Counted from the stretch's first letter, positions 16,895 through 25,090 are shown. The stretch is 64,000 bases of DNA from Flavobacterium fryxellicola (GCF_900143245.1 NZ_FRDK01000001.1:62001-126000); one strand, 5' to 3'. The notes: a model not told the origin generated them from the sequence alone. Program-made: numbers and translations.

Positions 16895-17584
16895 ATGAAA
16901 ATCAAACTTGTAATTCTATTTTTTTTAGCAGTACTTATAAATCAATCGTATAGCCAAACTCTAAAAGGTATTCTTACTGAAACGCCATTAAAAGGAATTG
17001 GAGACGAAACTAATCTGTCTAAAAAAGCAGCGAAACCAATGACTTTTTCTTATGTGTTCTCAGAAAAAAAATCGATTCAAAACTTAATTTCTATAGAAAA
17101 GTCGGCGATAGACACAACTTACATTGAAAAATACGGAAAAAAATATGAAACTACGTCATCCGTTAGCAGACCAACTTCACTAGCTTACTACAAAGATTTA
17201 GAAACTAAAAAATATAAGGTTGTTGCAACACAAGAAGCAAAAGATGTTAACATAATTGAGAAATTAACAAAATTTGATTGGAGATTAATAAATGAATCTA
17301 AGACTATTAATGGTTATGCGTGTAAAAAAGCTACAACAACTAATACCGCATACAATTCCAATCAATCCATAGTTGCTTGGTTTACAGAGGCGATACCTGT
17401 AAATGATGGGCCAGCCCAATACCATGGTTTACCAGGTTTCATTATTCAAATTGAGATAAATGACAACACAACACTAACTTTTGATAAATTGGTTTTCAGT
17501 AAAGAAAACACAGCAATTGCGGAGCCTAACAACAGTGCTCCTGAATTAAGTTTCAGTGACTATTCAAAACAAAGTGCTAAATAA
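16895..17584 (+). CDS. GLPGLI family exported protein, left tandem copy
   Basis: This is a 229-residue protein with a signal peptide (MKIKLVILFFLAVLINQSYS|QT). Family hallmarks are INGYACKKATTTNTAYNSN with its single conserved Cys, then WFTEAIPVNDGPAQYHGLPG with GLPGFIIQIEI. Most residues are identical by eye to the right copy at 17837, without indels. The function of the family is unknown. Its stop overlaps an ATG (TAATG) that once began the barrel gene and now opens only a 15-codon remnant. The copy itself looks intact. A periplasmic or surface location is inferred. Confidence 0.88.
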   Translation: MKIKLVILFFLAVLINQSYSQTLKGILTETPLKGIGDETNLSKKAAKPMTFSYVFSEKKSIQNLISIEKSAIDTTYIEKYGKKYETTSSVSRPTSLAYYKDLETKKYKVVATQEAKDVNIIEKLTKFDWRLINESKTINGYACKKATTTNTAYNSNQSIVAWFTEAIPVNDGPAQYHGLPGFIIQIEINDNTTLTFDKLVFSKENTAIAEPNNSAPELSFSDYSKQSAK

Positions 17585-17775
17585 TGGTTAGTTTTTATCA
17601 AGATATTTCTTCACTTAAAAAAGTAGTTTAGACGACTGATCAGGAAGAAGATGCTTGGTTTTGCCACAAAGCAAGCAAAACAACAACTTAGTATTCTTTT
17701 AGTGATGAGACTGCTTTTACAACTACTAATGATTATAAATGGTATGATTTCAAAGTAGCAACGACAAAAGTGTAG
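17584..17775 (+). pseudogene. fusion remnant: barrel-gene start joined to small-gene C-terminus
   Basis: The frame from ATG 17584 reads MVSFYQDISSLKKVV then TAG, clearly matching the barrel start MTHFYQDISTLKKQF at 18526. The same frame then continues TTDQEEDAWFCHKASKTTT, a second TAG, and YSFSDETAFTTTNDYKWYDF to TAG at 17773. This tracks the small protein segment WFCYKISESSSYNF...TTTYQCTWYD, with the second cysteine replaced. Two internal stops and the chimeric order show that it is a by-product of the tandem duplication and not a gene. Confidence 0.85.
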
Positions 17776-17788
17776 ATAACCTAATTAC

Positions 17789-17820
17789 ATTTGACAGGTA
17801 AAAATCCCTGTCAAATTTTT
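17789..17820 (+). terminator. intra-operon hairpin with T-run, right unit
   Basis: ATTTGACAGG (17789-17798) pairs with CCTGTCAAAT (17807-17816) and runs into TTTTT. It is homologous to 16850-16875 but closer to a classical terminator, which would lower expression of the right GLPGLI copy and the barrel. Confidence 0.6.
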
Positions 17821-17836
17821 AAAATCAACAACAGTT

Positions 17837-18526
17837 ATGAAGATCAAATGTTTTTTATTTTTATTAATGCTCGCCTCAATCAACCAATCCTACAGCCAAA
17901 CTTTGAAAAGTATTCTTACTGAAACACCATTAAAAGGGATTGGAGACGAAACTGAATTGTCTAAAAAAGCAGCAAAACCAATGACATTTTCATATGTGTA
18001 TTCAGCAAACAAATCAATTCAAAACTTAATATCTATAGAAAAATCTTCGATTGATACAATCTATATTGAAAAATATGGAAATAAATACGAAACTACATCT
18101 ACGGTTAATAGATCTTCTTCGATCACATACTTTAAAAATTTTGATTTAAAAAAATATAAAGTTCTTTTCACTCGAAATGAAAAAGACACCAATGTGAAAG
18201 AAATACTACCTTCATTCAACTGGAAATTAATCGATGAAAGCAAAACTATTAACGGATATACTTGTAAAAAAGCCACCACTAGAAATACAGCATTCAATTC
18301 CAATCAATCCATCGTTGCATGGTACACTGAAGATATATTTATAAACGACGGACCAATGCATTATAACGGATTACCCGGATTCATTATTCAAATTGAGATT
18401 GATGATAATTCGATTCTGACTTTTGACAAATTGGTTTTCAACAAAGAAAACACAGCAATTGAAGAACCTAACAATAGTGCACCTGAATTAAGTTTCAGTG
18501 ACTATTTGAGACAAGGCACTAAATAA
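17837..18526 (+). CDS. GLPGLI family exported protein, right tandem copy
   Basis: This is a 229-residue protein with a signal peptide (MKIKCFLFLLMLASINQSYS|QT). The conserved core INGYTCKKATTRNTAFNSN is followed by WYTEDIFINDGPMHYNGLPG with GLPGFIIQIEI. It differs from the left copy mostly in the signal peptide and residues 85-130, while the C-terminal end (EEPNNSAPELSFSDY) is nearly unchanged. Its TAA overlaps the barrel ATG (TAATG), so it is translationally coupled to the intact barrel gene. Whether the two copies have diverged in ligand or partner cannot be told from sequence. Confidence 0.88.
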   Translation: MKIKCFLFLLMLASINQSYSQTLKSILTETPLKGIGDETELSKKAAKPMTFSYVYSANKSIQNLISIEKSSIDTIYIEKYGNKYETTSTVNRSSSITYFKNFDLKKYKVLFTRNEKDTNVKEILPSFNWKLIDESKTINGYTCKKATTRNTAFNSNQSIVAWYTEDIFINDGPMHYNGLPGFIIQIEIDDNSILTFDKLVFNKENTAIEEPNNSAPELSFSDYLRQGTK

Positions 18527-21174
18527 TGACTCATTTTTATCAAGATATTTCTACACTTAAAAAGCAGTTTCTCTGCTTTTTTTTATTGTTTGCTGTACCT
18601 ATATTTTCTCAAAACAGCGTGACCGGTTCAGTCCTGGACAGTTCCAATACACCAATAAGCCAAGTCAACGTACAAATAAAAGATTCTAAAAATGATAAAA
18701 TAATTGCTTTTTCCTTTTCTGACACTTCAGGAAATTTCCGCTTGGAGTTAGACAAGAAAGGTTTGTATATCCTAAAAATAAGTTATCTGGGTTTAAAGTC
18801 GTTCACAAAGGAGATTGAAATAACAAATAATTTGTTAGACGTAGGTAAAATTATACTCGAAGAAAACAAAATTGATCTGGAAAATGTGATCATTAAAAAC
18901 GAAGCTGCCGGAATGACTGAAATTGGCGATACACTAAGATACCGGATTGAAAAATTTCTAAATGGAACCGAAGAAACGCTGAAAGATGTCATAAAAAAAT
19001 TACCCGGCTTAGACATAGACTCTCAAGGAAAGATAAAAGCTAATGGAAAAGAAGTAGATAAACTTTTAATTAACGGAGAAGAGTTTTTTATAAATCAACA
19101 AAAAATTGCCACTGAAAATATCACTGCTGAAATGATAAAAAATATTGAGTTAATAAAAAACTATACTGAATTTAAGAATATTAAAAAAAATGATAAATCA
19201 GGGATAACTGCATTAAACGTCAACATCAAAGAACAATTTAAAAACAAATTGACAGGAAACGTATCCGCAGCTGCTGGTGAGAATAGATACAAATTACATG
19301 CAACATTATTTAATTTTAGCAAGAAAACGTTATTCAGCTTAATTAGCGATTCTAATAATACCGGAGAGCTGTCTATGAATATTGAAGAGTACACCAAATT
19401 TACCAATCAAAACGAGGCAAGGACGATTGGTGAAACTACTTTTTCAAAAAATGATGATTTACCGAGATTTTTAACCATTGGAAACAATGTAAAAGAACGA
19501 TCCTCGTACTTTACAGGTTTAAATTTAAAATATTCTCCTACTAAGAAAACGCAAGTAAATTTTTATTCCATTTTCAACAGTGTAGATCAAGTGGAACAAC
19601 AATCTAATACGCAATTCTACGCTTCGAACTCAGGTGTTTTTTCAAACAAAGACAGTCGATTCATCAATGAAGAGACAATGTTTACTAATTCCGCTTTGGA
19701 TGTAGCTTACAAACCCAATGAAAAATCGCTAATTAGTTATAAAGGATACTTTTCAGGTGTTAATAAAATAAACACTGTCGAAATTGCCAACAATACAAAC
19801 CAATTAGACAACGAAAACAAACTTACGGATTACACAATCAATCATCAATTAAACTACACAACACTGTATAAAAATAATACTGGATTGAATATTTCTGTAA
19901 AACAGCAAATTATTAAGAAATCCAATAGGTTAAACATCGAATCCGATGCTCCTTTTTTAAATTTAAACTTCAATAATTCTACCTATAAAATTCTTCAAAA
20001 TAGTCAACTAAATAAAAACAATATTGATTTGAATGCTAACTATACCTTTAGCATAAAAAAAACAACTAATGCAATCTTTATGGAGTCCTCAATACGAAAG
20101 GACGACTATAAAACTACAGAAGAACAGTTTACTCAATTTGAAAACAATGTAAACATTGAAAACAAAGTTCAAACTATTGGATTACAAACTAAATTTAAAT
20201 TGTTTGAAAAGACAACATTCTCATCTGCTTTGTCTTATTCTAGGCTTCAATTTAAAATGGACAACTTAAACAAAGCAGAGTGGTTATTTATGCCCACATT
20301 AAGTTTAAAGACAGATTTTAATTCTAATCATTATATCAAATTATCATTTTCACAAAACAATAACCTCACACAAGCTGAAAATTTAGTCCCCAACAATGTT
20401 ATCAGCGATTACAGAACTATTTTTTCAAATGAGAATTTAAGACTAAGTACGATTACACCAAACAATCAATTAGCTGCAGATTATTTTTATTTCAACAACA
20501 AAAGAAAGTTATCCATTATTTCTAATCTTTCCTATTATAAAGCAACCAATATCATATCCAATAACTCCAGTGCAGATGCAACGGTAAATTATATCCAATA
20601 TGCTGTTGCTCCCTTTGAAAACCGTTTTCAATCTATGCTTTATTCAGAGAAAACATTTTCTTTCTTACCTTTTTCTCTTAGAGCAAGCGTTTCCTACTCA
20701 TCGAGTAGTAAAATTTTATTTTACGACAGACTTAGTCAGACTTTTAAAACGGAATCAACGTCTGCATACCTCTCCTTTGTGTCCCGGCTAAAAAAAACAA
20801 GTCTGCAATTTGAAACTGGAGTAGCAGTATCAAGAGATAATTATCAAGATAATTTTTTTAGTAATTCTATTTTAATAGTAAACCCGTTTATCGAAACTAG
20901 TTATAAAATTGCCTCCAATATATCATTCAACAGTACATTTTCGTATAAAAAAATAACTGCGGCAACTTCATCTAATGAAATTTATATGCTCAGTCCACGA
21001 TTACGTTTAAATTTTCCTAAGTCTAAGTTCGAAATTAGTATGATAGCCCATGATATTTTGAACATCAATAATTACGAACAAATCACACTTACGCGATTCG
21101 ACAATTTTACAGAAGAAAGAATTTCTCAATCGTTAACCGGTTACTATCTTCTAAATATCAAATTTAAACTGTAA
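18526..21174 (+). CDS. TonB-receptor-like outer-membrane barrel, GLPGLI partner
   Basis: This is an 882-residue homologue of the barrel at 3400-6150. After a 15-residue N-terminal lead (MTHFYQDISTLKKQF) comes a hydrophobic signal (LCFFLLFAVPIFSQN), a carboxypeptidase-regulatory-like domain (about 31-115, SYLGLKSFTKEIEI), a plug-like region with IGDTLRYRIEKF and KKLPGLDIDSQGKIKANGKE near 135-175, and a long barrel ending TGYYLLNIKFKL. The shared GDT..Y and KKLPG..G.(I/V) pattern links both barrels to one subfamily. The start overlaps the GLPGLI stop. The lead before the signal peptide is unusual, but it is conserved in the remnant at 17584, which supports this start. A 21-base repeat follows two bases after the stop. 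Confidence 0.86.
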   Translation: MTHFYQDISTLKKQFLCFFLLFAVPIFSQNSVTGSVLDSSNTPISQVNVQIKDSKNDKIIAFSFSDTSGNFRLELDKKGLYILKISYLGLKSFTKEIEITNNLLDVGKIILEENKIDLENVIIKNEAAGMTEIGDTLRYRIEKFLNGTEETLKDVIKKLPGLDIDSQGKIKANGKEVDKLLINGEEFFINQQKIATENITAEMIKNIELIKNYTEFKNIKKNDKSGITALNVNIKEQFKNKLTGNVSAAAGENRYKLHATLFNFSKKTLFSLISDSNNTGELSMNIEEYTKFTNQNEARTIGETTFSKNDDLPRFLTIGNNVKERSSYFTGLNLKYSPTKKTQVNFYSIFNSVDQVEQQSNTQFYASNSGVFSNKDSRFINEETMFTNSALDVAYKPNEKSLISYKGYFSGVNKINTVEIANNTNQLDNENKLTDYTINHQLNYTTLYKNNTGLNISVKQQIIKKSNRLNIESDAPFLNLNFNNSTYKILQNSQLNKNNIDLNANYTFSIKKTTNAIFMESSIRKDDYKTTEEQFTQFENNVNIENKVQTIGLQTKFKLFEKTTFSSALSYSRLQFKMDNLNKAEWLFMPTLSLKTDFNSNHYIKLSFSQNNNLTQAENLVPNNVISDYRTIFSNENLRLSTITPNNQLAADYFYFNNKRKLSIISNLSYYKATNIISNNSSADATVNYIQYAVAPFENRFQSMLYSEKTFSFLPFSLRASVSYSSSSKILFYDRLSQTFKTESTSAYLSFVSRLKKTSLQFETGVAVSRDNYQDNFFSNSILIVNPFIETSYKIASNISFNSTFSYKKITAATSSNEIYMLSPRLRLNFPKSKFEISMIAHDILNINNYEQITLTRFDNFTEERISQSLTGYYLLNIKFKL

Positions 21175-21175
21175 T

Positions 21176-21196
21176 GCTACGAAAACGTAGTAGTTA
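21176..21196. repeat. 21-base direct repeat, right copy
   Basis: Identical over 21 bases to 16393-16413. It begins two bases after the barrel stop codon. Its CTACG-AAAA-CGTAG hairpin has no T-run, so it is not an obvious terminator. Confidence 0.8.
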
Positions 21197-21242
21197 CCAA
21201 AAAATATTATGCATGCATAGTATATTATTCAAATTAATATTT

Positions 21243-21250
21243 TAAATTTG
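21243..21250 (+). promoter_or_regulatory. possible etfB -7 box
   Basis: TAAATTTG matches TAnnTTTG and lies 33 bases before the etfB start. No TTG at the expected distance. Confidence 0.4.
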
Positions 21251-21283
21251 TAAAAGAAATTAAGAATACTAAAATATATACTT

Positions 21284-22030
21284 ATGAAAATATTAGTTTG
21301 CATCAGTCACGTTCCTGATACTACTTCAAAAATTAACTTTGTCAATGGCGATTCTGAATTTGATACCACTGGCGTACAATACGTAATTAACCCAAATGAT
21401 GAATTTGGATTGACACGTGCGATTTGGTTTCAAGAGCAACAAGGCGCAACGGTAACTGTTGTGAATGTTGGAGGACCAGAAACGGAACCTACCTTAAGAA
21501 AAGCACTAGCAATAGGAGCTAACGAAGCCATACGAGTGAACGCAACTCCTACTGACGGATTTTTCGTTGCCAAACAACTTGCTGAAGTCATTAAAAACGG
21601 AGGTTACGATGTAATTATCGCTGGAAAAGAATCATTAGACTATAATGGCGGAATGGTACCTGGAATGATCGCTGGAATCTTAGGATATAACTTCCTGAAC
21701 TCTTGCACCAGCCTTACTGTTGAAGGAACAAACGTAAAAGCAGTTCGCGAGATCGATGGTGGAAAAGAAACTGTAGCTACCACTTTGCCACTAATTATCG
21801 GTGGTCAAAAAGGATTAGTAGAGGAAAAAGACTTGCGCATACCAAACATGAGAGGCATCATGACCGCAAGAACAAAAGCCATGACTATTCTAGAACCAGT
21901 AGATGCAATGATAAATACAAAAGCGGTGAAATTTGAAAAACCGGCTCCTAAATCAGCGGTGACATTAATTTCAGCCGACAATTTAGACGAATTGATTAAT
22001 TTATTACACAACGAAGCAAAAGTAATCTAA
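21284..22030 (+). CDS. etfB: electron transfer flavoprotein beta subunit (EtfB/FixA)
   Basis: This 248-residue AMP/FAD-binding subunit of the electron-transfer flavoprotein accepts electrons from acyl-CoA dehydrogenases and related enzymes. Typical segments are MKILVCISHVPDTTSKINF at the N-terminus, NPNDEFGLTRAIWFQE near 38, and DVIIAGKESLDYNGGMVPGM near 107-126. The C-terminal IPNMRGIMTARTKAM is the conserved beta-subunit arm. It is followed after 101 bases by etfA in the same direction, and the heterodimer is expected to form from this operon. Confidence 0.95.
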   Translation: MKILVCISHVPDTTSKINFVNGDSEFDTTGVQYVINPNDEFGLTRAIWFQEQQGATVTVVNVGGPETEPTLRKALAIGANEAIRVNATPTDGFFVAKQLAEVIKNGGYDVIIAGKESLDYNGGMVPGMIAGILGYNFLNSCTSLTVEGTNVKAVREIDGGKETVATTLPLIIGGQKGLVEEKDLRIPNMRGIMTARTKAMTILEPVDAMINTKAVKFEKPAPKSAVTLISADNLDELINLLHNEAKVI

Positions 22031-22131
22031 TCCTCATAAAGTCAAATGTCGAAAGTCAAAAAGATAGTAGTGTACACGAACTTCCCTTTATGACTTTAGA
22101 CCTTAAAACTTGAAGACTAAAATAAAATAGT

Positions 22132-23097
22132 ATGTCAATATTAATATACGCGGAGTACGCAGAAGGAAAATTTAAAAAAGTAGCATTCGAACTGGCTTCT
22201 TATGCGAAAAAAGTAGCTGAAACATTAGGCACAACGGTTACTGCTGTAACGGTTAACGCAGGTGACGTTTCGGAATTAGCAAAATACGGAGTAGATAAAG
22301 TTTTAAAAGTAAACAACGATAAATTATCTGGTTTTACTGCAAAAGCATACGCTGATGTTATTAAACAAGCCGCAGAAAAAGAAAACGTAAAACTAGTTTT
22401 GCTTTCTTCTACAACGGATAGCATTTATCTTTCTTCACTTGTTGCCGTGGCTTTAGAAGCTGGCTATGCATCAAATGTGGTTGGATTACCACTTTCAACA
22501 TCTCCTTTTCAAGTAAAAAGAACGGCGTTCTCTAACAAAGCATTCAACACCACTGAAATTGAAACTGAGGTTAAAGTGTTGGGCCTAGCCAAAAACTCTT
22601 ATGGGATTTTTGAAACACCTTCAACATTAACGGAGGAAGATTTTAACCCATCTATTGGTGACAATGATTTTGGTGTAAAAGTAGAATCAGTTGAAAAAGT
22701 TTCGGGTAAAGTTTCCATTGCTGATGCTGACATCGTGGTCTCAGCAGGTCGCGGACTGAAAGGACCTGAAAATTGGGGAATGATTGAGGAATTAGCCACT
22801 GTTTTAGGTGCTGCAACCGCTTGTTCAAAACCAGTTTCTGATTTAGGTTGGAGACCTCACGGAGAGCACGTAGGACAAACTGGAAAACCAGTAGCTACAA
22901 ACTTATATATCGCCATTGGAATCTCCGGAGCGATTCAACACATTGCAGGGATCAACTCCTCTAAAGTAAAAGTAGTTATCAACAGCGATCCAGAAGCTCC
23001 ATTCTTCAAAGTAGCAGATTATGGAATTGTTGGGGATGCTTTTGAAATTGTACCGCAATTAATTGAAAAATTCAAAGCTTTCAAAGCACAGAATTAA
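22132..23097 (+). CDS. etfA: electron transfer flavoprotein alpha subunit (EtfA/FixB)
   Basis: This 321-residue subunit carries FAD. The N-terminal domain (MSILIYAEYAEGKFKK) is followed by the FAD-binding C-terminal domain with VSAGRGLKGPENWGMIEELA near 205, the ETF-alpha signature LYIAIGISGAIQHIAGINSS near 262-281, and the terminal DYGIVGDAFEIVPQL. Shorter spacing than bacterial EtfA with extra domains suggests the plain housekeeping form. It is operonic with etfB; the spacer 22031-22131 holds only short AAAGTC-type direct and inverted repeats. Transcription probably ends at the 15-bp hairpin 23126-23180. Confidence 0.95.
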   Translation: MSILIYAEYAEGKFKKVAFELASYAKKVAETLGTTVTAVTVNAGDVSELAKYGVDKVLKVNNDKLSGFTAKAYADVIKQAAEKENVKLVLLSSTTDSIYLSSLVAVALEAGYASNVVGLPLSTSPFQVKRTAFSNKAFNTTEIETEVKVLGLAKNSYGIFETPSTLTEEDFNPSIGDNDFGVKVESVEKVSGKVSIADADIVVSAGRGLKGPENWGMIEELATVLGAATACSKPVSDLGWRPHGEHVGQTGKPVATNLYIAIGISGAIQHIAGINSSKVKVVINSDPEAPFFKVADYGIVGDAFEIVPQLIEKFKAFKAQN

Positions 23098-23125
23098 TAA
23101 GGAAATACAAATCATTACATTATTT

Positions 23126-23180
23126 AAAATGCTACTTAAATCAAGATATTTGTATCTTTGCTTTTAAGTAGCATTTTTTT
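23126..23180 (+). terminator. etfA terminator hairpin with a promoter box in its loop
   Basis: AAAATGCTACTTAAA (23126-23140) pairs perfectly over 15 bp with 23163-23177 and is followed by T residues. The 22-base loop contains TATCTTTG (23153-23160). A third arm, AAAATGCTACTTA (23186-23198), can pair with the second arm, so RNA starting inside the loop would itself begin with a hairpin. Confidence 0.7.
23153..23160 (+). promoter_or_regulatory. possible -7 box for the nuclease gene, inside the etfA terminator loop
   Basis: TATCTTTG is a perfect TAnnTTTG match. Initiation near 23166 would give an 80-base leader beginning with the 23167-23198 hairpin. No -33 TTG is visible. Confidence 0.4.
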
Positions 23181-23244
23181 TACTCAAAATGCTACTTACT
23201 TTTTATTAAAAAAAAGTACTTCGTACTTTCCCATTACAACAAAT

Positions 23245-23874
23245 ATGAGCTTAGTTAAATTATCTATAAAAGGAATTTCATACAGTCAAACTCAAAATGG
23301 AGCCTACGCTTTGATTTTGAATGAAGTTGACGGCGAAAGAAAATTACCTATCGTCATTGGTGCTTTTGAGGCTCAATCCATCGCCATTGCCTTGGAAAAA
23401 GAAATAAAACCACCACGCCCTTTGACTCATGACTTATTCAAAAATTTTGCGGAGCGTTTCGATATTGTGGTAAAACAAGTCATCATTCACAAGCTCGTGG
23501 ATGGTGTTTTTTATTCCAGTATAATTTGCGAAAGAGATAAAATTGAGGAAATTATTGATGCAAGAACCTCCGATGCGATTGCGCTAGCGTTGCGTTTCAA
23601 TGCTCCTATTTTTACGTACAAAAACATACTGGATAAAGCCGGAATTTATTTAAAAGCAAATCCTTTAGACCCTAATAAAGACTCTCAAGAAATTGACGAT
23701 GTACTTTCTAACCCGGACACTTTTGGTCATGAGGAAGAGAGCAATCAGTCAGGCGAAACTTATGCTAAACACAGTCTACAGGAATTAAATGAACTACTCG
23801 ACCAAGCAGTAGCCCATGAAGATTATGAGAAGGCAGCAAAAATAAGAGATGAAATTTCGAAGAGAGAATCATAA
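23245..23874 (+). CDS. bifunctional nuclease (DUF151/BFN) domain protein with C-terminal UVR motif
   Basis: This is a 209-residue protein. The N-terminal DUF151 bifunctional-nuclease domain (about 1-135) is recognisable by LPIVIGAFEAQSIAIALEKE, the PRPLTHDL segment and IDARTSDAIALALRFNAPI. The C-terminal UVR motif (about 170-207) reads LQELNELLDQAVAHEDYEKA with AKIRDEISKRE. The fusion is common in Bacteroidota. Nuclease activity is described for some DUF151 proteins, but the role here is unknown. The frame is open 29 codons further upstream only through a TTG with a non-conserved sequence, so ATG 23245 before SLVKLSIKG is chosen. Next gene downstream is thyA, 69 bases away. Confidence 0.9.
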   Translation: MSLVKLSIKGISYSQTQNGAYALILNEVDGERKLPIVIGAFEAQSIAIALEKEIKPPRPLTHDLFKNFAERFDIVVKQVIIHKLVDGVFYSSIICERDKIEEIIDARTSDAIALALRFNAPIFTYKNILDKAGIYLKANPLDPNKDSQEIDDVLSNPDTFGHEEESNQSGETYAKHSLQELNELLDQAVAHEDYEKAAKIRDEISKRES

Positions 23875-23943
23875 ATTGACATTTCAGTTATTTGATAATT
23901 AGATTCCGAATAACCAATTAAAAAATTACCGAACCCACCAAAA

Positions 23944-24768
23944 ATGAAGCAATATTTAGATTTAGTGCAACACGTTATGGAAAACGGTTGTCAAAAAGGA
24001 GACCGCACTGGAACGGGAACAAAAAGTGTTTTTGGCTACCAAATGCGTTTTGATTTGAACGATGGTTTCCCAATGGTTACCACTAAAAAACTACATCTAA
24101 AATCAATCATCTACGAATTGCTGTGGTTTTTAAAAGGCGACACCAACATTAAATACCTTCAAGAAAATGGCGTTAAAATTTGGGATGCGTGGGCTGATGC
24201 TAATGGAGATTTGGGACCGGTTTATGGACACCAATGGCGCAACTGGAACAGTGAGGAGATTGATCAAATTTCAGATTTGATACAAGAGCTAAAGACCAAC
24301 CCAAATAGCCGTAGAATGCTAGTTTCGGCATGGAATCCTTCGGTACTTCCAGACACGGCAAAATCATTTGACGAAAACGTCGCCAACAATAAAGCGGCTT
24401 TACCTCCTTGTCACGCGTTCTTTCAGTTTTATGTTTCTGATGGCAAATTATCCTGTCAATTGTACCAGCGAAGTGCTGATATTTTCTTAGGCGTTCCTTT
24501 TAATATCGCCTCTTATGCCTTACTCACAATGATGATCGCTCAGGTGTGCGACTTACAACCGGGAGAATTCATTCACACTTTTGGCGACGCACACATTTAC
24601 AACAATCATTTTGAACAACTCGAATTGCAATTGTCTCGTGAGCCTAAACCATTACCAAAAATGATTTTGAATCCCAATATAAAAGACATCTTCGCCTTTG
24701 ATTATGACGATTTCACACTGGAAGGTTATGATCCGCATCCTCCCATAAAAGGCAGTGTTGCAGTATAA
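23944..24768 (+). CDS. thyA: thymidylate synthase (ThyA)
   Basis: This enzyme converts dUMP to dTMP with methylene-tetrahydrofolate. The 274 residues fit the short bacterial form, with an insert ([15 protein letters not shown]) before the active site. The N-terminal [19 protein letters not shown] binds phosphate, the nucleophile is C156 in [12 protein letters not shown], and the signature continues [20 protein letters not shown]. The C-terminal [12 protein letters not shown] and IKGSVAV are intact. folA, which regenerates the folate cofactor, lies 0.9 kb downstream in the same direction, separated by a minus-strand gene and a 2TM gene. Confidence 0.97.
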   Translation: MKQYLDLVQHVMENGCQKGDRTGTGTKSVFGYQMRFDLNDGFPMVTTKKLHLKSIIYELLWFLKGDTNIKYLQENGVKIWDAWADANGDLGPVYGHQWRNWNSEEIDQISDLIQELKTNPNSRRMLVSAWNPSVLPDTAKSFDENVANNKAALPPCHAFFQFYVSDGKLSCQLYQRSADIFLGVPFNIASYALLTMMIAQVCDLQPGEFIHTFGDAHIYNNHFEQLELQLSREPKPLPKMILNPNIKDIFAFDYDDFTLEGYDPHPPIKGSVAV

Positions 24769-24777
24769 TATAATAAA

Positions 24778-24817
24778 GAAAACGGTGTTTTAGTTAAACT
24801 ACTAAAACACTGTTTTC
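24778..24817 (+). terminator. convergent terminator overlapping a coding end
   Basis: A 17-bp stem with one G-T pair (24778-24794 with 24801-24817) and a 6-base loop lies between thyA and the convergent gene. It includes the stop codon and last seven codons of the minus-strand gene. Confidence 0.65.
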
Positions 24818-25090
24818 ATTTCCTGCAAACGCATTCCATTTAAAAGAATCGGCTTCAGGCTCATTAACAAAGACACCATCAATCAGGTATTTAAATTCGT
24901 AAGCAGCATCTTTATCTAAATCAAAAACACCTTTAAAGGTTCCGTTTTTTAATTTACTAAGGACACCTTCAGATTCATTCCAATTGTTGAAATCACCAAT
25001 AACGGAAGCTTGATTTGCCCCTGCTGCTTTTACTGAAAAAGTAACTTTACAAACGGGCTTTGTTTTTACAAATTGTTTTTTAATCGACAT
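24794..25090 (-). CDS. isoamylase early-set / glycogen-binding-like domain protein
   Basis: A 98-residue single-domain protein resembles the carbohydrate-binding early-set domains of glycogen-branching enzymes and AMPK beta (CBM48-like): VIGDFNNWNESEGVLSKLKN, then GVFDLDKDAAYEFKYLIDG. No catalytic domain is present and there is no signal peptide, so a small cytoplasmic glucan-binding or regulatory protein is plausible. The start at 25090 (MSIKKQFVKTKPVCKV) is preferred over the ATG 30 bases upstream, which adds a non-conserved MFQKPINETV. It is convergent with thyA and sits inside an otherwise folate-related cluster. Confidence 0.85.
   Translation of the reverse strand: MSIKKQFVKTKPVCKVTFSVKAAGANQASVIGDFNNWNESEGVLSKLKNGTFKGVFDLDKDAAYEFKYLIDGVFVNEPEADSFKWNAFAGNENSVLVV

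Larger units (their letters stand above)
16700..18572 (+). repeat. tandem duplication inside the GLPGLI module (two units of about 942 bases)
   Basis: Left unit, about 16700-17630: C-terminal half of the small gene, hairpin, GLPGLI gene, first 46 bases of the barrel gene. Right unit, about 17641-18572: the same order and lengths. GLPGLI start to barrel start is 689 bases in both, and the copies lie 942 bases apart. The novel joint (about 17630-17641) fuses a barrel-gene start to the middle of a small gene, as expected from one unequal exchange in an ancestral small-GLPGLI-barrel operon. Confidence 0.85.

Noticed and set aside
17584..17775. A genuine small gene between the two GLPGLI genes
   Set aside because: It has two in-frame TAG codons and is made of pieces of two neighbouring genes, so it is a duplication remnant.
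16393..21196. Insertion sequence or transposon carrying the GLPGLI module
   Set aside because: There is no transposase, no terminal inverted repeats and no target duplication beyond the 21-base direct repeats.
23158..23244. A longer nuclease protein starting at TTG 23158
   Set aside because: The extra 29 residues are encoded by the repeat arms and are not domain-like; ATG 23245 starts directly at the DUF151 domain.
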